Assembly (NCBI GenBank): GCA_965223035.1
Contig: OZ244980.1
Span: forward strand, 744,001 to 808,000
Direction: 5' to 3'
Length of the DNA: 64,000 nt
DNA from: CAMDPA01 sp965223035
GTDB taxonomy: Bacteria > Pseudomonadota > Alphaproteobacteria > Rhizobiales > Hyphomicrobiaceae
The notes beneath the pieces are model-generated. The model was not told the origin of the DNA and ran no database searches. It was given only the letters and a program-made list of their open reading frames with translations. The position numbers and the translations under genes are program-made. Positions 45,009 through 53,247 of this stretch are shown here, piece after piece (within the stretch, counting starts at the first letter, position 1; each line of letters opens with the position of its first letter).

Positions 45009-45638
45009 TCATTCCCGGAACTGTTGCTTGAACCATTGGCCCGTCAACTTGATGACCGTTTCGAGCGCACCGGGTTCCTCAAACAGGTGCGTGGCCCCGG
45101 GCACCAGCTGCATCTGCTTCTCGCAGGTCAGCCGCGACAACGCCCGTTCGTTGAGTTCGACCACACCATAGTCGGCCGCCCCGACAATTAGCAAAGTTGG
45201 TGCCTTGACCAGCGCCAAAGCTTCACCAGCAAGGTCCGGGCGGCCGCCGCGCGACACGATCGCACGGATCATCGACGGCTTCGCTGCAGCGGCCAACAGG
45301 GCGGCGGCCGCGCCGGTGCTGGCGCCGAACAAGCCGATCGGAAGATCGGAGGTGGCCGCATGCTGGCTGGCCCAATCGACGGCCTTGCCCACGCGGTCGC
45401 CGAGCAGAGCTATGTCGAACACATTGTTCCGGTCCGACGCTTCCGCTTCGCTCAACAAATCGCACAACAACGTCGCTGCGCCCGTGGTGGTCAAGGCTTG
45501 CGCGACTTGAACATTGCGCGGGCTATGCCGGCTTGACCCGCTGCCGTGAGCGAATATCACAAGACCCTTGGCGCGAACCGGGATCGTCAACCTGCCTGGC
45601 AGCGCCATACTGCCAATTTCGACGTGATGTGTCGTCAT
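45009..45638 (-). CDS. Dienelactone hydrolase-family alpha/beta hydrolase
   Basis: This 209-codon hydrolase has LVIFAHGSGSSRHSPRNVQV (oxyanion strand), the nucleophile elbow GLFGASTGAAAALLAA, the acid LLIVGAADYGVV and the catalytic His in VPGATHLFEEPGALE. Similar proteins co-occur with the phosphoribosyltransferase that follows by 4 nt. The start ATG at 45638 gives MTTHHVEIGSMALPG. Function is unknown. Confidence 0.88.
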   Translation of the reverse strand: MTTHHVEIGSMALPGRLTIPVRAKGLVIFAHGSGSSRHSPRNVQVAQALTTTGAATLLCDLLSEAEASDRNNVFDIALLGDRVGKAVDWASQHAATSDLPIGLFGASTGAAAALLAAAAKPSMIRAIVSRGGRPDLAGEALALVKAPTLLIVGAADYGVVELNERALSRLTCEKQMQLVPGATHLFEEPGALETVIKLTGQWFKQQFRE

Positions 45639-46281
45639 TCGAGATGTGTCGTCATGCGATTGGCGTTCGTGCGCTTCGATGGGACGGTGGCCCGGATGCG
45701 CGACAAGCACACCTGGGGTGCTGGCGAATTGGTTTGCGCAGGTCGCGGGGCATCGGCATTGACACCCGTCAAAACTCCCAGGGTGACGTGAGCGCTTCGG
45801 CATGAGCGGGATGGCAAGGTTCATCCGCCTAAGGCGGACATGATCTCACGGTGGCATGATCTCACGGTGGCATGATCTCACGGTGGCAGGATCTCACGGT
45901 GGCAGGCGGTCGGCTTGGCCCGTGGTCCGATCTCGTTTGAGGACGGCTACCGCGTCATTGCACCGGGTGGACCCAGGCGAGGCACAGGTCGCACAACCGG
46001 CCGCACATCCGGTCGGTCGAGCGCATTCGATCAAGGCCCGGTCCGCGCCTGAAAGACCGAAGCAAGCGTGGCTGCGATGGCGGCGTTCCGGTCGCTTCAT
46101 GCCGGCTGCCCGGCCCGTCAAGGCTCGGAGGGAAGGCAAGGCATGCTCGTGCGCGCCGCGGCTGATATATCTTAGATCACGAAGCATCTTGACCCAGATC
46201 GGCCAACTCCTACCATGACCGGCGAAGGACGGTTGCTATCATCCAATAATGGTGGCGCAACGCGTTGGGCGGGAGGTTGAG
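45639..46281. other. Intergenic region with a 16-bp tandem repeat
   Basis: No supported gene. A four-unit tandem repeat lies at 45840-45903. The 3' end carries the ribosome binding site GGGAGG of the dioxygenase gene. The region marks a change in character from the upstream genes to the accessory region. Confidence 0.55.
45840..45903. repeat. 16-bp tandem repeat, four units
   Basis: ATGATCTCACGGTGGC occurs four times head to tail; the last unit has AGG in place of ATG. No coding frame with family similarity crosses it. Probably a small variable tandem repeat. Confidence 0.8.
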
Positions 46282-47124
46282 ATGGTGCAGCACGTCAAGC
46301 TTTCCAAGCACACCGGGGTCGAGATTCGCGGTATCAACCTCAACGAACAAATCCCACAGGCGACGATTGCCGAAATCTGGAAGTTGTTCGTCGACAATTG
46401 CATTGTGTTGTTCCGCGACCAGAAGTTGGATCAGGCCGACTTGGTGCGGGCGACCAGTCAATTTGGTGCGTGCGGCGAATATGATCGTCCGGCCGCATTT
46501 CATACGCCTGGCCAAAAGCGGGTCTTGCCGCAGATCATGCTGATCACCAACATCCGTGAGAATGGCGAGCCGATCGGCAATCTGCCGGATGGAGAAATGT
46601 GGTTCCACCACGACACCATCCATCGCAAGGTGCCCCACAAGGCGACGCTCCTTTATGCGGTGGAAGTGCCGAGTTGGGGCGGAAACACCGTATTTTCCAA
46701 TCTGATGGCGGCCTACGACGCGTTGCCGGCGGAGCTGCGGTCAGAATTGGAGGGTCGGCTGGCCTACAACGCGTTTAGCTATGGGAGCACCCGAAAGGAC
46801 GATCCCAATGCGGTGAGCGCCCGCAATGCTGCCGTGCACCCTGCCGTGCGGACCAATCCGGACAATGGTCGCAAGGCGATCTATGTTGACCGATTGATGA
46901 CCCAATATCTGGTCGATGTGCCGGAGGCGACCAGCGAGTCCGTGCTGGAACGCGTCTACGACTTTATCGAGCAAGACGCGTTCTGTTACGAGCATGTCTG
47001 GCAGAAGGGCGACGTCGTGATGTGGGACAATCGGACGTCGGTTCATGCCCGCCGCGATTTTCCGTCCGATCAGGTCCGCCTGATGTGGCGCACGACGCTG
47101 GCCGACAGTGTCGCGCCGCAGTGA
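46282..47124 (+). CDS. TauD/TfdA-family Fe(II)/2-oxoglutarate dioxygenase
   Basis: This 280-aa enzyme has the HxD motif in MWFHHDTIHRKVPHKATLLY, the second His ligand in MWDNRTSVHARRDFP and the 2-oxoglutarate Arg in VRLMWRTTL. Members oxidise sulfonates, phenoxyacids and similar compounds. The GRINLNEQIPQATIAEIWK and VLFRDQKL parts fit the family start. The ATG at 46282 is preceded by GGGAGG. It is the first gene of a catabolic-looking set with a cupin protein and a flavin monooxygenase. Confidence 0.92.
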   Translation: MVQHVKLSKHTGVEIRGINLNEQIPQATIAEIWKLFVDNCIVLFRDQKLDQADLVRATSQFGACGEYDRPAAFHTPGQKRVLPQIMLITNIRENGEPIGNLPDGEMWFHHDTIHRKVPHKATLLYAVEVPSWGGNTVFSNLMAAYDALPAELRSELEGRLAYNAFSYGSTRKDDPNAVSARNAAVHPAVRTNPDNGRKAIYVDRLMTQYLVDVPEATSESVLERVYDFIEQDAFCYEHVWQKGDVVMWDNRTSVHARRDFPSDQVRLMWRTTLADSVAPQ

Positions 47125-47464
47125 CGCTGCCGTCGCAACTGACTAACGCTACCGCGCTTTGGCCCTTGGCGGGGCTCGGACGTCATGCAAGATTGACCGT
47201 CAGGGCCTCGAGCTAGACCAGTCGCCGAGCGGTCGCGATCGGCTTCAGCGATCGACGGATCGGATGGACCGGCTCGAGCCCTGTGAAGCTGGAGCATCTT
47301 AATTCCGCCCAGTGAAGCAGACCTGCGATGGCGTCTGGTCAGATGGTGCTCCCGCACCGGTGGCTCGGCGATGTCGACGGTTGCTTCTCGGCGGATGCAG
47401 GTGGTACTCCCGCCAAACGGACCGGGCCGGCTGGGGCCGCATATCATTGTCGAGGAGACGTTTC
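47125..47464. other. Intergenic region between the dioxygenase and cupin genes
   Basis: Nothing clearly functional seen apart from the GAGGAG ribosome binding site at 47451-47456 for the cupin gene. Confidence 0.4.
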
Positions 47465-47923
47465 GTGTTCACTATGTCGCCCGGGATCACCCGCGCCGGG
47501 GAAGGTATTGACAATATCAGCTGGAACATCCTGGGTCAGATCTATGTGCCCAAGCAGGTCAGCGAAACATCATTCTCCTGGCACGCCACATTTCCCCCCG
47601 GAACATTCGTGCCGCCCCATATCCATCCCACCCAGGATGAGTTCATTTATATGCTCGAGGGGCAGTTCGAGCTGATGTTGGATGGTCAAACGGTGTTTGC
47701 GAACTCCGGTGATCTCATTCGCATGCCGATGGGTATTCCGCATGGTATATTCAACAAATCCGAGCGCATCGTGAAATGCTTCTTTTGGGTCGCGCCGACC
47801 CGTCGGCTTTACGACCTGTTCTGGGCCATCCACAACATGGCGGAGCAGACCCCGGCCGAGGTGGTCGCGCTGTCGGCCAAGCACGAGGTCGATTTCTTGC
47901 CGCCGCCGGAGGAGGAGCAATGA
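47465..47923 (+). CDS. Cupin-domain protein
   Basis: This 152-aa protein has the two cupin motifs, FPPGTFVPPHIHPTQDEFIY (His ligands plus Glu) and SGDLIRMPMGIPHGIFNKS. Cupins of this type are metal-dependent dioxygenases, isomerases or ligand sensors. The GTG at 47465 has GAGGAG at a 7-nt spacing; ATG at 47474 is the alternative. It lies 34 nt upstream of the monooxygenase gene, so they are probably co-transcribed. Confidence 0.88.
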   Translation: MFTMSPGITRAGEGIDNISWNILGQIYVPKQVSETSFSWHATFPPGTFVPPHIHPTQDEFIYMLEGQFELMLDGQTVFANSGDLIRMPMGIPHGIFNKSERIVKCFFWVAPTRRLYDLFWAIHNMAEQTPAEVVALSAKHEVDFLPPPEEEQ

Positions 47924-47957
47924 TGGTTGAAGCCGACACGGTCGCGAGGTCGTTGCC

Positions 47958-49220
47958 ATGAGTGTCATCATTGCAGGTGCCGGAGTCGGCGGCTTGACGT
48001 TGGCGTTGATGCTGAAAGCGCACGGCATCAAGGCGGTGATCTATGAGCAAGCCGGCGAGGTGCGCGAGCTGGGGGTCGGGATCAATACCCTGCCGCACGC
48101 CATTAAGGAGTTGGCCGGATTGGGCCTGCTGCCTCGGCTCGACGAGATCGCGGTTCGCACCAAGGAGCTGATCTACCTTAATCGTCAAGGTCAGGAGGTT
48201 TGGCGCGAGCCCCGCGGTCTCGATGCCGGTTACGACTTCCCGCAGTTTTCGATCCACCGTGGGCGGCTGCAACGCGTTCTTTACGACGCCGTCCTGTCGG
48301 AGTGTGGCTCCGACGCAGTGAAAACGGGGTTGAGGCTTGCCGGTTTTGTCCAGGACGAAGGCGGCGTAACGGCGCATTTCGCTGATTCGCGCTACGGTGT
48401 TTCGAGCGAGACAGCGCGCGGTGACATTTTGGTGGCGGCTGACGGCATCCATTCGGTGGCGCGCAGTCAGTTTTATCCAAACGAGGGGCCGCCCAGCTGG
48501 CAAGGGGTGATGCTGTGGCGTGGAGCCACCGAATGGCAGCAGTTCTTGACCGGGCGCTCGATGTACATCGGCGGCGGCATGGGCGCCAAGTTTGTGCTTT
48601 ACCCCATTGCGCCGGGCAAAATACCAGGGACCCTGCTGACCAACTGGGCAATTTCGATCAGGACCGGCGATGCAACCGATCCGCCGCCCAAGGAGAGTTG
48701 GTCCCGGCTTGGGCGGATGGATGACGTCGTGCCCTATTCGCGGAGGTTCTCGATTCCCGGCGTCGACGTTGAGGCGTTGGTGCGGGCAACGCCGCAGTGC
48801 TGGGAATACCCGATGTGTGACCGCGACCCGCTGCCGCGATGGAGCTTCGGCCGCGTGACGCTGTTGGGCGATGCCGCCCACCCGATGTATCCGGTCGGCT
48901 CCAACGGTGCGGCACAGGCGATCTTGGACGCGCGGGTGCTCGCGGATCGGCTGCGGGCCGCGGAGCATCCGATGCAGGCGCTGGCCGACTACGAGGCGGA
49001 TCGCTTGCCAAAGACGGCTGAAGTGGTGCGGTTGAATCGGTCCGGGGGCCCGGAGCGGGTGATCGACGAGATCGAAAAACTGGCGCCGGCGGGCTTTACC
49101 GCCATTGACAATGTCTTGAGCTATGCGCAGCGCGAGGCGATCGTCAAAGGATACTCGGGCAAGGCCGGGTTCACATTGGAACAAGTCAATCGCCCGCGGC
49201 TGACGGAAGCCGCACGGTGA
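47958..49220 (+). CDS. FAD-dependent aromatic-ring monooxygenase-like protein
   Basis: This 420-aa flavoprotein has a Rossmann N-terminus with VIIAGAGVGGLTLALMLK (GxGxxG), the mid-domain FAD motif VTLLGDAAHPMYPVGSNGA, and the NADPH-type pattern RGDILVAADGIHSVARSQF. It is related to PhzS/salicylate hydroxylase-type flavin monooxygenases. Partners are the cupin and TauD dioxygenase upstream, together resembling an aromatic or heterocycle degradation set. The substrate cannot be read from sequence. Confidence 0.9.
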   Translation: MSVIIAGAGVGGLTLALMLKAHGIKAVIYEQAGEVRELGVGINTLPHAIKELAGLGLLPRLDEIAVRTKELIYLNRQGQEVWREPRGLDAGYDFPQFSIHRGRLQRVLYDAVLSECGSDAVKTGLRLAGFVQDEGGVTAHFADSRYGVSSETARGDILVAADGIHSVARSQFYPNEGPPSWQGVMLWRGATEWQQFLTGRSMYIGGGMGAKFVLYPIAPGKIPGTLLTNWAISIRTGDATDPPPKESWSRLGRMDDVVPYSRRFSIPGVDVEALVRATPQCWEYPMCDRDPLPRWSFGRVTLLGDAAHPMYPVGSNGAAQAILDARVLADRLRAAEHPMQALADYEADRLPKTAEVVRLNRSGGPERVIDEIEKLAPAGFTAIDNVLSYAQREAIVKGYSGKAGFTLEQVNRPRLTEAAR

Positions 49221-49295
49221 TCGGTTCGAACCGGATCGGCGCCGCTCGGTTCAGCTTCAGCGCCGCCGCTGGCCGGTGCCTGCGTGGTCGGCGTC

Positions 49296-50298
49296 ATGAA
49301 GTGCCGTCATGGCTTTCATTCCAGCAACCTCGCCGATGTGGTCATGCACGCCGCATTGGTGCAGATCATCGAGCGACTGAAACCCAAGGACGCCGCATTG
49401 CGGGCGATCGATACGCATGCGGGTGCCGGCGGCTATCGGCAGGATAGGCAGGCCGCGCAACGCACGGGCGCGTGGCGCCGAGGGACCGTGCGCCTGGTTG
49501 GAGCTGATGCGATCGCCGTGCCGGCTGCGGCGGCTGCGGTGCGGTCGCTGACCTTTCGGTGGTCGAGGCTGCGGCCCAACCGGGGCACTGTACGGCGGAC
49601 CCGGCAGCGCACGCGTTGCTCACGCGCTGCTGCGCCGCCAACACCGGCTGGTCGCCAACCCGTTGCAGCCGGACGAGGCCGCCGTGCTGCGTCGGACAAT
49701 TGGACGCGACAGCCAAGCCATGGCGCTCGCGATCGACGGCTGGGCCGCCCTCAAATCGTTGTTGCCGCCGCCCGAGCGACGCGCCGTCATCCTCTTTGAT
49801 CCTTGTTTGAGCAACCCGGAGAGCTCGATCGGGCGGTGCAGGGCTCAGCGCAGGCGCTCAAGCGATTCGCCAACGGCATCGATGGGTTCTGGTACCCGAT
49901 CAAGGACCGGAGCCAGGCGTGGCATTCAAATGTTCGATCGCGGGGCTTGGCCAGCCGGGTTATTGCCTAGATCATCGCGCCTTAAATCGGAACCGCAAAG
50001 CCGATTCCGATTAAAGGCAGGTTGCTGTAGCAGGGCCCGCCTGAGCCAAGCTGGGCTGTGCTGGGAGCTGAAGGTTCAGTGGCCCGATGACCACGATCGG
50101 CTCAACGGCCGCGATATCATTATCATCAACCCGCCCTATCTCTTTGAACCCACGCTGCAATCCCTGCTGTCGTTGCTTGCCGGACGGCTGGGCGAGCACG
50201 GGCCGGGTCAGGCACGCCTACAGGCGCTTTGCGGCCAGACCGGCCAGATGGCGACGCTTGGTCGAACAGCTGCACATGATGTTCCCGATGCGCCGTAA
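49296..50298 (+). pseudogene. rlmJ: Decayed 23S rRNA (adenine2030-N6)-methyltransferase RlmJ, with repeat insertion
   Basis: The start KCRHGFHSSNLADVVMHAAL and IDTHAGAGGYRQ match the RlmJ N-terminus. Further RlmJ parts appear in other frames: LLRRQHRLVANPLQPDEAAV and DGWAALKSLLPPPERRAVIL, then LKRFANGIDGFWYPIKDRS, then ELKVQW and IIIINPPYLFE with the catalytic NPPY motif. The frames change three times (0, 1, 0, 1) and a palindromic repeat (49967-50030) replaces the section between the WYPIKD and ELKVQW parts. The gene can no longer give one protein. RlmJ is non-essential. Whether an intact copy exists elsewhere is unknown. Confidence 0.85.
49967..50030 (-). repeat. Mosaic palindromic repeat, copy 7 (compact form, inside the rlmJ remnant)
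   Basis: This is a 64-bp single-hairpin form: CTAGATCATCGCGCC, then CTTAAATCGGAACCG, a CAAAGC loop, then the partly complementary CGATTCCGATTAAAGG, ending GTTGCTGTAG. It joins the right arm of hairpin B to the left arm of hairpin A. Reverse orientation. Confidence 0.88.
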
Positions 50299-50643
50299 GC
50301 TGAAAGGACTTAAAAAACCGCCTGTAGCATCTGAAATCTAAAGATTTTTACATGTTCGTGGCGATGTGCTGCCCAGCGCCATCTGCCCTGGGTTGCAGGG
50401 TGGACTTATTTACCTTGCAAGTAGGCGGGTGTTCGCCCATAGTCGCGGGCAGTTCGGGCGGCCTATCGGGCCCGGCGGTGACTACAGAGCCTACTGAGAC
50501 TACTACGCGACGGCGTTTCAAACTCTCGGAATTTTCTCTCTGTTCTCCGATTTCGGACCAGACTGCCGAACTAGTCCGGCTAGTGAGCTTTAATCAGACC
50601 TAGCCATCTGCAATTGTCCCCGCGGGGGATTAGGAGACGTCGA
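50299..50643. other. Leader region of the cold-shock gene
   Basis: No gene is seen. The region upstream of the cold shock gene is about 345 nt, in keeping with the long structured 5' leaders of cspA-type genes. AGGAG lies 9 nt before the ATG at 50644. No clear promoter was identified. Confidence 0.45.
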
Positions 50644-50862
50644 ATGCGGCAGACTGGAACTGTCAAGTTCTTCAACCAGACCAAGGGCTTCGGCTTTATC
50701 ACGCCGGACGAAGGTGGCAAGGATGTGTTTGTGCACGTCACGGCCGTAGAGCGATCGGGAATCGGTGCGCTCGACGAAGGCATGCGCGTATCATTTGATA
50801 CCGAGCCGGATCGGCGCGGTAAGGGGCCGAAGGCTGTCAACCTGCAACTGGCAGGGGAATAG
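50644..50862 (+). CDS. cspA: Cold-shock domain protein (CspA family)
   Basis: This 72-aa single OB-fold RNA-binding protein has TGTVKFFNQTKGFGFITPDE (RNP1 KGFGFI) and VFVHVTAVERSGI (RNP2 VFVH). It melts RNA secondary structure on cold or stress. RNP1 and RNP2 are both intact. The start ATG at 50644 has AGGAG upstream; an alternative start 30 nt further upstream would add arginine-rich residues without family match. Confidence 0.95.
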   Translation: MRQTGTVKFFNQTKGFGFITPDEGGKDVFVHVTAVERSGIGALDEGMRVSFDTEPDRRGKGPKAVNLQLAGE

Positions 50863-51046
50863 CTGCGGTCGCTGCTGACCAGCTCGCTGCGCGCTTTTGG
50901 CCTCTGTCAACAGGGTTGACACCCAATTGCAACGGGCGCCGACAAAACGGCACGAGCGGCGCACGGACTCGAACAGATGTGTTCCCATATGCAGCCGGTT
51001 GGGGCAAACAGCTTCAACTGGCTGTTACGCTATTGGGGACGACGAC

Positions 51047-51364
51047 ATGAAAAAGACGACAGGGATCTTCGCCGCTGCGGTTGCTGCGGCCCTTATAGCC
51101 AGCACGGGATTGCCAACTACGGCGGCCGCGCAGTGCGTAAAAAAAGCGGGTCAAGGCACGGGCGGCGACGTTTCCAGCGCCAAATTCCAAGCCTATGAAG
51201 CCATCCTGCAGGCGACGGACTGGGGCGCCTGGGCGTCTTGGATGATGTCGAGCCAGAAGGTTGGGGTCGCGCCCGGGTACCGCGTCAGCGGACTGCGGTC
51301 GCGCTGCAGGCCGGGTGGATTGGGGCAGTCCTGCGTCGTTCAAGCGACTCTATGCAAAAGCTAG
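51047..51364 (+). CDS. Small secreted four-cysteine protein, paralogue 1
   Basis: This 105-aa product has a signal peptide (MKKTTGIFAAAVAAALIAST, cleavage after AAA). The mature part has four cysteines: QCVKKAG at the N-terminus and RCRPGGLGQSCVVQATLC at the C-terminus. The last three follow C-x8-C-x6-C. A similar pattern is found in the two other secreted proteins annotated nearby and in many alphaproteobacterial hypotheticals. The ATG is preceded by GACGACAC, a weak ribosome site. The TAG stop is the CTAG of the following repeat. Function unknown. Confidence 0.75.
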   Translation: MKKTTGIFAAAVAAALIASTGLPTTAAAQCVKKAGQGTGGDVSSAKFQAYEAILQATDWGAWASWMMSSQKVGVAPGYRVSGLRSRCRPGGLGQSCVVQATLCKS

Positions 51365-51497
51365 AGCAACCTGCTTGCCATCGGGCTCGGAGCGATCCCG
51401 ATGACAAGCAGAACGTTGCTCGACCTTAAGGGCGATCATCTTTGTGCCTTCACTGGGAACCGGCTGTGCGGTTCCCAGTGAAGGCACGATGGTCTTG
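51361..51497 (+). repeat. Mosaic palindromic repeat, copy 8 (full form, diverged stems)
   Basis: This is a full two-hairpin element with changed stems. Hairpin A: CTGCTTGCCATCGGG against CCCGATGACAAGCAG. Hairpin B: GTGCCTTCACTGGGAACC against GGTTCCCAGTGAAGGCAC. Both arms differ from the other copies yet pair almost perfectly. Left CTAG overlaps the stop of the upstream gene. Confidence 0.9.
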
Positions 51498-51681
51498 GTC
51501 TGGAGCGCTATGAGCCGCACGCCACAACGCTGACGGCGAGCTGCGCTGGCTGGCAACCACCTCGATGATCTGTGAGGTGCTCCATTGGGTGAGCACCGAC
51601 ACGCTGGTATTGGGCGCCAGTTTGCGCCATCATTCCCCTTTTCCCAGCCCGTCCAGAATTGCGGTTATGGGGAGGTTCCCA

Positions 51682-51942
51682 ATGCGTATGGCGTGTTGCA
51701 CAGCCTTGCTCGCCGGGGTGATGAGCTTGGCGATCCCGTCACAGCAGGCCGAGGCCAAGTGCTACCTGGTGACGGCGACCGGCTATGGACTGGGCAAGGA
51801 CATGGCCAGCGATGTTGCGCGCCAATACCTGCGAGGTAGCCTGTCGCGCAAGCGCTTGCGAGCGCGCGGAAGGATGACGGTCAAGTGTAGCGGGGACGCC
51901 CCGTTTAACCAGTGTAAGGCCACGCAGAAGGCGTGCAACTGA
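51682..51942 (+). CDS. Small secreted four-cysteine protein, paralogue 2
   Basis: This 86-aa product has a signal peptide (RMACCTALLAGVMSLAIPSQ, cleavage after AEA). The mature domain starts KCYLVTATGYGLGKD and ends KCSGDAPFNQCKATQKACN, giving the same C-x8-C-x6-C spacing as paralogue 1. The mature domain is basic. The start ATG at 51682 is 6 nt after GGGAGG. A repeat begins 18 nt after its stop. Confidence 0.75.
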   Translation: MRMACCTALLAGVMSLAIPSQQAEAKCYLVTATGYGLGKDMASDVARQYLRGSLSRKRLRARGRMTVKCSGDAPFNQCKATQKACN

Positions 51943-51960
51943 CCGCGCAGGTCGCCAGGG

Positions 51961-52046
51961 CTAGAGCAACCTGCCTTTGATCGGGATCGGAACGATCCCG
52001 ATCAAAGGCAGAAAGTTGCTCTACACTTTAAGGCGCGATGATCTAG
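51961..52046 (+). repeat. Mosaic palindromic repeat, copy 9 (left hairpin, intermediate form)
   Basis: Hairpin A is near perfect here: CTGCCTTTGATCGGGATC pairs with GATCCCGATCAAAGGCAG, so the change AAT to GAT in the left arm is matched in the right arm. After the CACTTTAAGG spacer it goes directly to GCGCGATGATCTAG; most of hairpin B is missing. Confidence 0.9.
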
Positions 52047-52073
52047 GGTATTTCGGCATCGGCTGGAGATATC

Positions 52074-52133
52074 CCGCTCTCCCGCCCGGCCTCTCCATGA
52101 CACGATGTTATCGGTGGCCGGGCGGGAGAGCGG
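52074..52133. repeat. Perfect 18-bp inverted repeat
   Basis: CCGCTCTCCCGCCCGGCC (52074-52091) and GGCCGGGCGGGAGAGCGG (52116-52133) are perfect complements separated by 24 nt. Very GC-rich stem; no T-run follows. Different in sequence from the mosaic element family. Function unknown; a terminator or a regulatory hairpin is possible. Confidence 0.85.
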
Positions 52134-52417
52134 CTGATCCGCCTTAAGCAATCATGATCTCGCCTCGGGCGTCACGTCGATTTCGCCAACCCACGGCCGG
52201 ATGAGCGGCATCAGTCGGTTCGGACCGATGGCCTCGATGATGCCCGGTGCTTCGACACCGGCGTTGAGCGCGCCTGGTCGCACCGGGCAGCTGCTGGCGT
52301 GGTCGTCGGGTAACACTGGCCGCGCAATCGCAAAAAGCATCGACCTTGCATTAAAGGTTTAATTCACCTCTCGGTGTATTGTCTGGTACTACGTTTTCTA
52401 TACTAAACCGGGCAAGG

Positions 52418-52774
52418 ATGCTGCTTATGATGCGTGGATTGGGTTGCCTTTTGGCGGTTGCTGCGCTGGGACTGACGGCCATTTCGATTGAGGTCCGTGC
52501 CCAAAGTAGTGGCGTTTCGAACGCTTCCTCAGCAGCCAAGAGCAGCAAGCGCGCGAGGCGTGGTAAGCGGCCGACGCGCGTGCGAGTCTACCCCGGTCGT
52601 CGTATCGGCGGCTACTCCTACGGCCGCTCGGATACCTACGGCATTAACGGCGGCCGCCGCATCGGGTTTTGGAACACGCGCCCAAGGCAAACCCCCTTCG
52701 GTCCGTTCGACAACGGCTTCTTCTTCGACTCGACCGTCGCCCCGCGCGGTGGTTTTTCCCCTTATCAGAATTAG
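52418..52774 (+). CDS. Small secreted basic protein (hypothetical)
   Basis: This 118-aa product has a signal peptide (MRGLGCLLAVAALGLTAISI, cleavage after VRA). The mature domain is basic and glycine/tyrosine/arginine-rich with PTRVRVYPGRRIGGYSYGRS and IGFWNTRPRQTPFGPFDNGF. There is no conserved domain I recognise and only no-cysteine, low-complexity sequence, unlike the neighbouring paralogues. ATGs at 52418, 52427 and 52430 are possible starts. Surface-associated or DNA/RNA-binding properties are possible but not supported. Confidence 0.6.
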   Translation: MLLMMRGLGCLLAVAALGLTAISIEVRAQSSGVSNASSAAKSSKRARRGKRPTRVRVYPGRRIGGYSYGRSDTYGINGGRRIGFWNTRPRQTPFGPFDNGFFFDSTVAPRGGFSPYQN

Positions 52775-53247
52775 ATCACGTCCGCCCCAGGCAGAGGCAC
52801 CCTGCCGGCCGCTCCCCCGGCGGGCCAGCGATCACATGGTGGCATTGGGTGGCCACGTGGGCGAGCAGGATGCTTCCAGCCAATCCTGCAACGCTGTCAA
52901 TGCATGGCCCGAGACCATCGTCGCCTGCGCGGGTGGTCCTGCAGGCCCGCTTGCGGCAAATGTGTCGCCATCATGTTGACAACTGAACGAAATTTAGTCG
53001 TTGCGCTATCAGTGCCCTAGGTTTGCCACAGGCTTCCGTCTATGACTCCAGAATCTGGGTGCGCCTGGGATCAGGTTAGCTCGGAGGTTCGTTTGGCCAT
53101 CGTTCATAACGGTTTCGCGGCAGCGGGACTGCCAGTTTCATTCGATTGAGAGGTTTAGCCTTGCTGCGGCCCAACTGCCGGGGGTAGGCCGGGGCGGCAA
53201 CGGTGCTTGTTGAGATCGAAAGTCTAAACGCCATAGGGGGATACCCG
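52775..53247. other. Intergenic region without recognisable gene
   Basis: Short frames only. One contains a QSCNAVNAWPETIVA-like segment resembling decayed four-cysteine proteins, but with no signal peptide and no clear cysteine spacing. Nothing else is seen. Confidence 0.35.

Larger units (their letters stand above)
51943..52417. other. Intergenic region with repeat and 18-bp inverted repeat
   Basis: The repeat at 51961-52046 is followed by a perfect 18-bp inverted repeat (52074-52133). No convincing gene; a minus-strand frame near 52152-52340 lacks family similarity. Confidence 0.6.

Noticed and set aside
47751..49184. 477-codon minus-strand open frame opposite the flavin monooxygenase
   Set aside because: The plus strand encodes a clear FAD enzyme with GxGxxG and GDAAH motifs; the reverse frame has none.
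49663..50298. A 211-codon plus-strand ORF as an intact gene
   Set aside because: It joins frame 1 parts of rlmJ with repeat-derived sequence; its RlmJ pieces are better explained as a pseudogene.
52152..52340. Minus-strand 62-codon frame as a dehydrogenase fragment
   Set aside because: Only a loose likeness to a Zn-alcohol dehydrogenase N-terminus (GVEAPGIIEAIGPN); too short and without ribosome site or neighbours.
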